Shown here in pieces: positions 16,599-24,492 of a DNA stretch of 64,000 bases; positions within the stretch are counted from its first letter, which is position 1, and each line of letters starts with the position of its first letter. The notes beneath the pieces were generated by a model, which saw only the letters and a list, made by a program, of their open reading frames with translations, searched no databases and was not told the origin of the DNA. Source of the DNA: an uncultured Muribaculaceae bacterium (lineage in GTDB: Bacteria > Bacteroidota > Bacteroidia > Bacteroidales > Muribaculaceae); the NCBI GenBank assembly GCA_910584125.1, contig CAJTXU010000010.1, forward strand, positions 1 to 64,000, read 5' to 3'. A program made the position numbers and the translations under genes.

Positions 16599-19500
16599 TG
16601 AAATGTACTCGATGCGGTAAGGAAAACCGCGACATAGCCAGATATTGCAAATGGTGCGGGGCCGCGGCCGGCAGCCGGCCTTCGGCCGCTGCGCCCGTGG
16701 GCCAGCCGTCGGCCGATGCGGCCGGAGACTCCGGCGCGGGCTCATGCAGTCCGCTCGACAGCCTCGTAGACAAGGAGGCTATCAAGACCCAGCTTCGCGA
16801 CATCGTAGCGAAAGCCGAGGCGATGAAGGCATACAACGACGCTCACGGCCTGAAGTTCCGCATGGAGCTGAGTTTCGTCATAACGGGCGACTCGGGCACC
16901 GGAAAGGCCACCGTGGCCGCGACGATAGCGGCCCTGCTCCACGAGAAGGGACTGGTCAACAATCCCGTGCCGAAGACGGTCGATCCCACCGACTATCAGA
17001 AATTCATGGACAAGATTGACGAGAACCTGAAGAATTTCGGCAACGGGGTGCTCGTCATCAAGGAGGCCGACAAGCACGTGCCCGACGGCAAGCAGAAAGA
17101 CGTCGCCCCTATCGACCATATCATCAAGCATATACGCCGGTGGCGCGGCGACGCGGCTCGGCCGGTGGTGATCCTGTTGGGAGGCGCGAGGCTCAGGAAG
17201 TTCTTCGACGAGAATCCCGTGCCGAAGTCGGCGGTGAACTATTTTCTCGAGACGCCCGCCATCAGCGACGACGGACTTCTTGACATCACCGAGCGGCTGC
17301 TGCGCGACAACTACGGGCGCACTCTCAGCGAGGAGGGGCGTCAGAAACTCAGGCGCATCTATCTCAACGACAGGCGCAATCCGGAGGCGGCCAAAGGGGC
17401 CGGGGGCCACAACGCGGCCCGCCGGGCCTACGACATCACGCTCCGCTGCATGGGCGTCATCGCCGAAGGCACGCCCGTCGGTCCCGACCTGATCGACGGC
17501 ACCGAATACATACCCAAGACCTTCGACGAGGTGCTCCGTTCGTTCGACCGTTATGTGGGCGTCGAGGAGATCAAGGAGGTGCTGCGTGGCATAGCCCTGC
17601 AGCTCGACGAGCAGCGCGGTCAGAAAGGCCCGGGCGCGACGGTCGAACTATACGACCATTTCCAGTTCCTCGGCAATCCGGGCACGGGCAAGACCACCAT
17701 GGCCCGGCTCTTCGCCGACGCGCTTAACGCATTGGGCGCATTGCCCGTGGGCCATCTCGTGGAGGTGGGACGCGACGAGCTCGTGTCGCAGTATGTCGGC
17801 GAGACCCCGAAGCTGGTGCGCAACGTCTTCGACAGGGCCATGGGCGGCGTGCTCTTCATCGACGAGGCCTATTCGCTCAAGCAGAACGAAAACGACGACG
17901 TCGGCCAGCAGGCCGTCGACACGATCCTCGCCCTGTCGGAGAACCGCCGCGGCAAGGTGGTCGTGATTGTAGCCGGATACACCCGAGAGATGGGACAGTT
18001 CATCCAGTCGAACTCCGGGCTGGAGTCAAGATTCAACAGGATAGTCAATTTCCGTGACTACACCGGCAAGGAGCTCGCCGAGATCTTCAGGCGCATGGTG
18101 CGTGGCAGCGAGGAGGGGTATACCCTCTCCGAGCGGGCCGAGTCGAACCTCGACAGGGTGTTCGAGAAGATGGAGCGTATGAAGACCCGCAATTTCGGCA
18201 ACGCGCGCGAGGTGCGCAACCTATACCAGAAGTCGGTGGCGGCCCTTATGGCCCGCAACGACAAGGCGCGCAGGGAGGGAACGCTCGATGAGTCTAAACG
18301 GCGCGAGATAGACCTCGTGGATATAGAGGGCGACCAACCGGTGCGCTCGGCCGACGACATCCTGAAGGGTTTCGACGACTTCGTCGGCATGCAGGGGGTG
18401 AAAGACCAGGTGCGCTCGTTCGCCAACAAGATCAAGCTGGCCCGCATCAAGACGATGCGCGGCGGCAAGGTCGAGCAGCCCAACATCCATCTGCTGATCA
18501 CCGGCAATCCCGGCACGGGCAAGACCGAGGTGGCCAAGCGCATGGGGCAGGTCTTCAAGGCTCTCGGCGTGCTGCCCAAGGGGCATGTGGTGGTGAGGGA
18601 GCGCAAGACGCTGCTCGACAGCTACGTGAACTCCGGAGGCAAGAACATGGACAAGGCCGTCGACGAGGCCATGGGCGGCGTGCTCTTCATAGATGAGGCC
18701 TACAACCTGATTCCGGCCGACGCCACGGGTGCCCGTGACCAGGCCGGCAACGAGGCCATCGACGCGCTGATGACCCGCATGTCGAACGACGCCGGAAAGT
18801 TCGTCACCGTCTTCGCCGGATACAAGATGGAGATGGACGAGTTCATCGCCAACGCCAATCCCGGCCTCAAGCGCCGCTTCACCCACAGCATCCATATCGA
18901 CGACTATTCGGTCGACGAACTCGTGGAGATCTTCATGCTCAACGCCCGCAAGGAGGGATACCGCCTCACGCCCGAGGCCGAGCGGCTGCTCAACCTCAAG
19001 GTCGAGGAGATGGTCAGCGCCAAGGACAAGCGTTTCGGCAATGCCGGCGAGATGGTGAAGCTCTTCAACGAGACCAAGGACCGCCAGAGCGACCGCATCG
19101 CCACCGACCTGAGCGACGACCTGAGCGACGAGACGCTTTACACCATCGAGAAGGACGACATCCCCTACGACGCCCCGAAGAAGATCGACATCGCCGAGTG
19201 CATGAGGGAACTCGACGCCCTCCAGGGCCTTCAGGCCGTCAAGGAGGCCGTCCGCGAACTCGCCGACACGCTCGTCGTGGAGCGGAAACGCAACGCCGAC
19301 GACGGCGGCAGGCATACGCTCAACCTCGACCATTTCCTCTTCCTCGGCAATCCGGGCACGGGCAAGACCACCGTGGCGAGAATAATGGGCAACATCTTCT
19401 ATTCGCTCGGACTCCTGCCGTCGAACAAGGTGATAGAGGTGACGCCCAAGGACCTGATAGCGCCCTACGTCGGCCAGACGGCCCCTAAGACCGAGCAGGT

Positions 19501-20011
19501 CGTGAACCGCGCCATCGGCGGCATCCTCTTCCTCGACGAGGCCTACGGCCTCAACGACGGCGCGAACGGTTTCGGCAAGGACGCCATGCCGGTGCTTCTC
19601 ACCAAACTTCTCGACCTCAAGGGCAGGTTCGTGTGCATCGCGGCCGGCTACCACCGCGAGATGCAGCAGTGGATCGACACCAACACCGGCCTTGAGTCGC
19701 GCTTCACGCGCCGCATCAACTTCGAGGACTACTCTGCGGCCGAACTTTCCGACATCTTCCGCAGCATCGTGAGGAAGGCCGGAATGAAGATGGACGAGGG
19801 GGCGGAGACGGAGATGGAGCGCTATTTCAACATCCTGGTCTACAACAAGGGCCGGAACTTCGCCAACGCGCGCGAGGCCCGCAACTATTTCGACCGGGTG
19901 AAGCTCAATCAGGGACGCCGGCTGCGGCGTCTGATCCAGAATCCCGATTTTGACAACGGCGAGCTCTACATGCTTCGCCGCGACGACATGATGACGAACG
20001 ACAATGGATGA
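16598..20011 (+). CDS. Zinc-ribbon protein with four AAA+ modules (CbxX/SpoVK type)
   Basis: 1137-aa cytoplasmic ATPase. An N-terminal zinc ribbon (CTRC...CKWC) is followed by four AAA+ modules. Module 1 has a Walker A (GDSGTGKAT, about 97-105), but its Walker B reads VLVIKEAD, with Lys in place of the metal-binding Asp. Modules 2-4 have GNPGTGKT at about 360, 638 and 918 and FIDEAY/FLDEAY Walker B motifs at about 418, 694 and 975. Each also has a late (S/R)RF motif in the GLESRF/GLKRRF context. The modules are closest to CbbX, SpoVK and the EccA ATPase of type VII secretion, which form hexamers. Its start overlaps the kinase stop and its end overlaps the FHA gene by 8 nt. The role is probably a phospho-controlled remodelling motor; the substrate is unknown. 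Confidence 0.88.
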   Translation: MKCTRCGKENRDIARYCKWCGAAAGSRPSAAAPVGQPSADAAGDSGAGSCSPLDSLVDKEAIKTQLRDIVAKAEAMKAYNDAHGLKFRMELSFVITGDSGTGKATVAATIAALLHEKGLVNNPVPKTVDPTDYQKFMDKIDENLKNFGNGVLVIKEADKHVPDGKQKDVAPIDHIIKHIRRWRGDAARPVVILLGGARLRKFFDENPVPKSAVNYFLETPAISDDGLLDITERLLRDNYGRTLSEEGRQKLRRIYLNDRRNPEAAKGAGGHNAARRAYDITLRCMGVIAEGTPVGPDLIDGTEYIPKTFDEVLRSFDRYVGVEEIKEVLRGIALQLDEQRGQKGPGATVELYDHFQFLGNPGTGKTTMARLFADALNALGALPVGHLVEVGRDELVSQYVGETPKLVRNVFDRAMGGVLFIDEAYSLKQNENDDVGQQAVDTILALSENRRGKVVVIVAGYTREMGQFIQSNSGLESRFNRIVNFRDYTGKELAEIFRRMVRGSEEGYTLSERAESNLDRVFEKMERMKTRNFGNAREVRNLYQKSVAALMARNDKARREGTLDESKRREIDLVDIEGDQPVRSADDILKGFDDFVGMQGVKDQVRSFANKIKLARIKTMRGGKVEQPNIHLLITGNPGTGKTEVAKRMGQVFKALGVLPKGHVVVRERKTLLDSYVNSGGKNMDKAVDEAMGGVLFIDEAYNLIPADATGARDQAGNEAIDALMTRMSNDAGKFVTVFAGYKMEMDEFIANANPGLKRRFTHSIHIDDYSVDELVEIFMLNARKEGYRLTPEAERLLNLKVEEMVSAKDKRFGNAGEMVKLFNETKDRQSDRIATDLSDDLSDETLYTIEKDDIPYDAPKKIDIAECMRELDALQGLQAVKEAVRELADTLVVERKRNADDGGRHTLNLDHFLFLGNPGTGKTTVARIMGNIFYSLGLLPSNKVIEVTPKDLIAPYVGQTAPKTEQVVNRAIGGILFLDEAYGLNDGANGFGKDAMPVLLTKLLDLKGRFVCIAAGYHREMQQWIDTNTGLESRFTRRINFEDYSAAELSDIFRSIVRKAGMKMDEGAETEMERYFNILVYNKGRNFANAREARNYFDRVKLNQGRRLRRLIQNPDFDNGELYMLRRDDMMTNDNG

Positions 20012-20540
20012 TCAGAAGAAATGCCCGCAGTGCGGGGAAATGATAGACGCCGACAGCCGCTGGTGCGACCAGTGCGGCGCGATGATGTATCTCTGTCCTG
20101 ACCATATGGTCTTCGGCAAGGGGGCCGGCAAGCGCTGCGGTCTCTGCGGCAAGCCGCTCGTGGCCGGCGACAGCATAGACCGACAACAGCCTGTGCAGCC
20201 CGTACAGCCGGTGCAGCCCGGTGGTTATGGCACGATGGTTCCGCCGGCGTTGCCGGCCGAGCTCCATTGCGCGGCGATGAACATCACGATTCCGCTCATG
20301 GAGGGCGGGATGATAGGCCGCACGCAGGGGAACTACACCGGCGTGCTGGGCCAGTGCATTTACATATCGGGCACCCATGCCATGCTGGGCCGGGACGCCT
20401 CCGGGTGGACCATCACCGACCTGAAATCGCGCAACGGCACGAAGGTGAACGGCGTGCCCTGCACGCCTCATCAGGCCGTGCGCATCAAGGCGGGCGATGT
20501 GGTGAGGATTGCCAATTTCTATGACTTCACGGTGAGATGA
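20004..20540 (+). CDS. Zinc-ribbon FHA-domain protein
   Basis: 178-aa cytoplasmic adaptor. The N-terminal half has two zinc-ribbon-like Cys clusters: CPQC...CDQC, and CPDH...CGLC. A Pro/Gln linker with VQP repeats follows. The C-terminal FHA domain (about 95-178) shows GRTQGN, SGTHAML and SRNGTKVNG, the residues that hold phosphothreonine. The likely partner is the autophosphorylated kinase two genes upstream. It overlaps the AAA gene by 8 nt and shares ATGA with the phosphatase gene, so all three are translationally coupled. Confidence 0.9.
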   Translation: MDDQKKCPQCGEMIDADSRWCDQCGAMMYLCPDHMVFGKGAGKRCGLCGKPLVAGDSIDRQQPVQPVQPVQPGGYGTMVPPALPAELHCAAMNITIPLMEGGMIGRTQGNYTGVLGQCIYISGTHAMLGRDASGWTITDLKSRNGTKVNGVPCTPHQAVRIKAGDVVRIANFYDFTVR

Positions 20541-21277
20541 GCATGACGATAAGATTTGACGTCGAGAGCGACACGGGGCGCGAGCGTCCCGGCAACGAGG
20601 ACATGGCCCTGGTGATGGGCCAGCAGATACGCGACGGCGGACTGAGCGTGACGGTGCCGGTCGACTCGGAGACGTGTATCGCGGCGATTGTGTGCGACGG
20701 CATGGGAGGCTATGAGGGCGGCGAGGTGGCTTCGCTGATGGTGACATCATCGTTCCGCGACTTCGCCGGCGCCCTTGAGCCGGGGCTGGACGCGGCCGAC
20801 CTGGTGATGAGGATAAAGGGATGGTTCGCCAAGGCCAACAGCGAGGTGCTCATGGCGGCCGGCGGTTCGGGGATGGGCTGCACGCTGACGGGATTCCTGA
20901 TCTACGGGGGCCGGCCATATTGCCTGAACTGCGGCGACAGCCGGGTGTACCGTCTGCGCTACGGTCATCTCAAGCAGCTCACCGTCGATCATTCCGAGCG
21001 CAACCGGCTCGGGGATATGAGTGTGCCGTCGAACATCATCTACAACGCCGTCGGCGTGCCGGGGGCGTTCGTAGACATCGAGCCGACGAAGTTCGTTGCG
21101 GGCGACACATACGTGATATGCAGCGACGGACTGAACGACATGATCGGCGACGCCGTGATCAAAGAGGCTCTGGAGTCAGGAGCGTGCACGGCGCGGCGTC
21201 TTGTCGACGAGGCCAATCTCGCCGGCGGCCGGGACAACATAACCGTGATCCTGATGCAGGTGGCGGACGAAGACTGA
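20537..21277 (+). CDS. PP2C-family protein phosphatase
   Basis: 246-aa metal-dependent Ser/Thr phosphatase, expected to reverse the cluster kinase. It has the PP2C motifs in order: RPGNEDMA near the N-terminus, VCDGMGGYEGGE with the metal-binding Asp-Gly, CGDSRVYRL, DHSE, CSDGLND and the final GGRDNITVI. There is no signal peptide or membrane helix. The ATG at 20537 overlaps the FHA stop; a second Met at 20543 is possible. The Sel1-repeat gene follows 6 nt later. Confidence 0.93.
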   Translation: MSMTIRFDVESDTGRERPGNEDMALVMGQQIRDGGLSVTVPVDSETCIAAIVCDGMGGYEGGEVASLMVTSSFRDFAGALEPGLDAADLVMRIKGWFAKANSEVLMAAGGSGMGCTLTGFLIYGGRPYCLNCGDSRVYRLRYGHLKQLTVDHSERNRLGDMSVPSNIIYNAVGVPGAFVDIEPTKFVAGDTYVICSDGLNDMIGDAVIKEALESGACTARRLVDEANLAGGRDNITVILMQVADED

Positions 21278-21283
21278 TTGCGT

Positions 21284-22126
21284 ATGGAGATTTCAGACAG
21301 ATTTCATGAGATGCTGGCGGGCCACGAGGAGGACCCGGGGACGCAGCACAAGGCCGCGGAGCTCGTGCTCGGCGCGCCCGACGGCGCCGAACGCGACGGA
21401 CTGCTGTCGCTGATATATCATGAGGGTCTTGGCGTGGAGCGTGATCTGGACCGGGCGTTCGAATATGCCGAGAAGGCTGCCTTCGAAGGGGGCGACGGAC
21501 TCGGATATTTCATGCTCGGATATATGTGTGAAAACGCCGAGACGCCCGACCAGGCCGAAGGAGGACCGCGCCAGAAGTATGACCATTACGACGCCGAGCG
21601 GTTCTACGAGATATGCTCCGGTATCGAGAGCCGCTGGCGTGACCAGGCGATATTGTGGCTCGGCGACTATTACATGGACATGGCCCAAGGGGGCGACCCC
21701 GAGATCGGGGTGGAATACTATGAGAAGATCGCCGACAGCAACGCCGAGGCGGCCGGGAGACTGAGCGACCATTACTGGGACCTGATAATGCCCGAATACC
21801 TTGAAGACGAGGAGTGGACCTCGCAGCTTTTCAGATGGACAGCGGTGGCCGCGCGTCTCGACCCGGAGGAATACTCCTACAGAATGGGCTGGATATATGC
21901 CGACGGACTCGGCTGCGAGCCTCAGCCCGACAAGGCCATAGAGGAGTTCGGGAAAGCCTATTCCTACGGCGACTGGCGCGGAGCCAAGTCGATAGCCCGA
22001 GTATTCGAGGAGATGCTCGACTCCGCCCCCGACGCAGCGTCGAGAGCGGAGTGCGAGAAAAACATCAAGCTCTGGGACGAAAGAGCCGACCGCATCCGGG
22101 AACAGGAGCAGGACAAAGATGAATGA
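21284..22126 (+). CDS. Sel1-like repeat protein, last gene of kinase/AAA cluster
   Basis: 280-aa cytoplasmic protein with Sel1/TPR-like helical hairpins, for example GLGVERDLDRAFEYAEKAAF near the N-terminus and DGLGCEPQPDKAIEEFGKA near the C-terminus. Such repeats usually bind other proteins, so it may be a scaffold or a substrate of the cluster. The ATG at 21284 is preferred to a TTG at 21278. Its stop codon lies inside the first of a run of AATGATA heptamers, which lead into the hairpin that closes the cluster. Confidence 0.82.
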   Translation: MEISDRFHEMLAGHEEDPGTQHKAAELVLGAPDGAERDGLLSLIYHEGLGVERDLDRAFEYAEKAAFEGGDGLGYFMLGYMCENAETPDQAEGGPRQKYDHYDAERFYEICSGIESRWRDQAILWLGDYYMDMAQGGDPEIGVEYYEKIADSNAEAAGRLSDHYWDLIMPEYLEDEEWTSQLFRWTAVAARLDPEEYSYRMGWIYADGLGCEPQPDKAIEEFGKAYSYGDWRGAKSIARVFEEMLDSAPDAASRAECEKNIKLWDERADRIREQEQDKDE

Positions 22127-22245
22127 TAAATGATAAATGATAAATGATAAATGATAAATGATGAATGATTAGGGACTCCGCGCGATAAGCAATCAACGCG
22201 GAGCCCCTAATCATTAATCATTTATCATTAATCATTAGTCATTGA
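22122..22245. repeat. Heptamer-flanked intergenic hairpin, copy 2
   Basis: About six AATGATA heptamers lead to a hairpin whose arms run from 22164 (AATGATTAGGGACTCCGCG) to 22215 (CGCGGAGCCCCTAATCATT). ATCATT-type heptamers follow, so the whole block is one long imperfect palindrome. It lies between the convergent Sel1 and LRR genes and is a likely bidirectional terminator. Confidence 0.75.
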
Positions 22246-24292
22246 TAACGGCTTTCCCTTTGCGGCTGATGTAGATGCCGGGGGTGCTGTGACGGCGGTC
22301 GACGCGCAGGCCGTCGAGCGTGTACCATTCCTCGCTCTCGGATGCGTCGTCGCCGGTTACCGTCTCGATGCCGCTGTAGATGCCGGTGTAAGAGGAGTTC
22401 ATGGCGTTTCCGAACACGGTGTAGTTGACCGTGACCTTCATCGCGCCGCCCAAGGCCGGACCGGTGACCTTGAACCAGCCTCCTGCGTATGTGGCCGTCT
22501 CGCCGTTTATCTCAACCGACGTTACTTTAACACCCGTCACCTGAGGAGCGACGCGCACCGCCGTTCCCTCCGCGTCGGTCTCGTAGGTGTACATCTCCTC
22601 CACCGGCGAGGCCGTGAGCTGACAGTATAGCTCCGACGCCCTTCCCGGCACGTAGACCTTGCGCCATCCGTCGCCGACGGCTATGCCTCCGTCGACCATC
22701 GAGACGTAAAGCGAAGCCACGTCAGGGAAATCCTCCTGCTCGTCGAGGAAGTTGATCGTCGGATTGTTGACTACCACCTGCGGGTCGTCGGTCATGAAGT
22801 CAATGGCATGGTATTGCACCGTCGAGCCGTTGTCGGGGAAATAGAGACGCATCAGGTCCGGACAATCGTTGAACGCGCTGGCCGAAAACCAGTCGACGCC
22901 CATCATGTTGAGACCCACAATGCCCGAACGCGCGAAGGCGTTGGCGTAGATGTCGGTGGTGGTGTCCTTGAGATATGCCTTAGTCAACTGACGGCAATCG
23001 GCGAAACATCCGCGCGGAATCACCGCCTGCCCCGTGGGCCAGTGGACCGTCTTCAGTCCCGTGCCCGCGAACATATATCCGCGTGTGAAGCCGAAAGTCT
23101 TGACCGAGCCAAAGGCGAACGAGGTCATGCTCTCGCAGCCGGCGAACTCACGGTAGACCAACTGCTTGATCTTCATCTTCGACGTCAGCGGGAAGGCTGT
23201 AAGGCTGCGGCAGCCCTCGAAGGCACACTCGGCGATGTCGATGTCTTTCGTATTCTCGGCCAGCGTGACCGTGGTCAGCGACTCGCAGTCCTTGAAGGCG
23301 CAGGTGTTGATGTCGAGCTCGCCGTCGGACGTCGCGCCGAATGTCATCGACTCCAGTTTGCGGCATCCCATGAACGCCCCCTCCCAGAAGTGCCACGGGG
23401 CCGAGCCCTGCCAGGTCACTTTGCGGACGTCGGACTCGAGAAACATATTCATGCCCGCCGCTTGCGAGGAGAACTTGCCCGGCACCACCACCTCCCCGAT
23501 CTGTGAACTGCAGAACGCTCCGCTCTCTATATAGGAGCATGTCTCCGGGATGGTGTACTTGTCGTAGACACGGCCCGGACAGAGGCCTGTGAATATCGAG
23601 CCGTAGAGCAACGCGCCGTCGTCGTTGACGCGGTATTCCGACGAGTTGGTGCAGTCCACGGTCTCGATGCTCCGGTTGTTGTACTGCCAGCATTCCCTGA
23701 GCCTCTGCTCGCCGATGAGATAAATCTTCTTGAGATACCTGTTGGCGGCGAAGGCCCCCCATCCGATGCCGTCGATGGCAGAGGGCACAACGAAAGTCGC
23801 AGCCGACGCGGCTGACGGATAGCGGATCAGATAACGTCGCGTGCCGTCGCTGCTGCTGTTGTTGAGCTCTACAAGCGAGCCGGAGATCGTCGTATAATAT
23901 TCCGACCCCGCCTCCACCTCATATTTCTCTATCGAATGGCAGTCCTTGAACTCGACGCGGCCTATGAACTTCATGTATTTCGGAATCCGCACGGAGGTGA
24001 CGGCGTCGAAGCCCGCCACCACCGGAGCGTCGCCCTCGTTGCCGGCATGGTTCGACCATCCGAGCCCCGTCACCTTGACCTCCTTCCCCTCGTGGCTGAC
24101 GGTGGTGGGGATGAAAAGCTCGCCCGACGGTTCGTAGCCCTCGGCAAGGCCGACGACTACGGCTTCGTCCTCGTCGTTGCCCACGAACTGCACGATTTCA
24201 TAACGGAAGTTTCCCGACGTGATCTCTTCCGCCCCTGCCGGGAGCGCGGCGGTAAGCATCAGGATCGGCATGATCTGTCTTATGATTCTCAT
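22235..24292 (-). CDS. Secreted BspA-like leucine-rich repeat protein
   Basis: 685-aa exported protein. The start at 24292 is chosen because MRIIRQIMPILMLTAALPAGA is a clean signal peptide; the frame continues 51 codons further upstream through the promoter. The body (about 60-560) is built of BspA/LRR_5 repeats such as CAFKDCESLTTVTLAEN and CAFEGCRSLTAFPLTSK. The C-terminus (WYTLDGLRVDRRHSTPGIYI...GKAVIND) resembles a short sorting or anchoring tail seen on surface proteins of this group. BspA-like proteins bind host proteins or other bacteria; the ligand here is unknown. Confidence 0.85.
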   Translation of the reverse strand: MRIIRQIMPILMLTAALPAGAEEITSGNFRYEIVQFVGNDEDEAVVVGLAEGYEPSGELFIPTTVSHEGKEVKVTGLGWSNHAGNEGDAPVVAGFDAVTSVRIPKYMKFIGRVEFKDCHSIEKYEVEAGSEYYTTISGSLVELNNSSSDGTRRYLIRYPSAASAATFVVPSAIDGIGWGAFAANRYLKKIYLIGEQRLRECWQYNNRSIETVDCTNSSEYRVNDDGALLYGSIFTGLCPGRVYDKYTIPETCSYIESGAFCSSQIGEVVVPGKFSSQAAGMNMFLESDVRKVTWQGSAPWHFWEGAFMGCRKLESMTFGATSDGELDINTCAFKDCESLTTVTLAENTKDIDIAECAFEGCRSLTAFPLTSKMKIKQLVYREFAGCESMTSFAFGSVKTFGFTRGYMFAGTGLKTVHWPTGQAVIPRGCFADCRQLTKAYLKDTTTDIYANAFARSGIVGLNMMGVDWFSASAFNDCPDLMRLYFPDNGSTVQYHAIDFMTDDPQVVVNNPTINFLDEQEDFPDVASLYVSMVDGGIAVGDGWRKVYVPGRASELYCQLTASPVEEMYTYETDAEGTAVRVAPQVTGVKVTSVEINGETATYAGGWFKVTGPALGGAMKVTVNYTVFGNAMNSSYTGIYSGIETVTGDDASESEEWYTLDGLRVDRRHSTPGIYISRKGKAVIND

Positions 24293-24318
24293 TTGGAAAG
24301 AAAATTGGTTTCTGGCGG

Positions 24319-24351
24319 CAAAGTTAACCGTTATGGTCCATATGCCTGCAA
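24319..24351 (-). promoter_or_regulatory. Promoter of the LRR protein gene
   Basis: Minus-strand TAACTTTG (24326-24319) with a TTG (24351-24349) 22 bp upstream. It supports the start at 24292 rather than the longer frame. Confidence 0.55.
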
Positions 24352-24476
24352 TGGCGGCATATCTGAAAGCGTCTACATCCTGTCGCACGGCTATGTAGAT
24401 GCTTTGTAGACGCCCGGTTTCGCACGTCGGCGACACGCCGGGCACCCGGACTCTTCCGGCGTTCGTTATTTTTGGC

Positions 24477-24484
24477 TATATTTG
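24477..24484 (+). promoter_or_regulatory. -7 element before the TPR/HTH regulator
   Basis: TATATTTG matches the -7 form. No good -33 element is seen. Transcription would start near 24491, so the mRNA is nearly leaderless for an ATG at 24493, or the ATG at 24517 is the true start. Confidence 0.45.
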
Positions 24485-24492
24485 CAGGCGAT

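Noticed and set aside
18221..19654. 477-aa open frame antisense to the AAA+ gene
   Set aside because: A shadow of G+C-rich codons in the real gene; no start context and a low-complexity His/Val/Glu composition.
11399..22126. Type VI or type VII secretion locus
   Set aside because: Kinase, PP2C, FHA and CbxX-type AAA are shared features, but no sheath, baseplate, EccC-like or WXG100-like gene is present in the window.
22122..22163. Phase-variable extension of the Sel1 protein through the AATGATA tract
   Set aside because: The stop codon lies in the first heptamer, so changes in copy number do not alter the protein.
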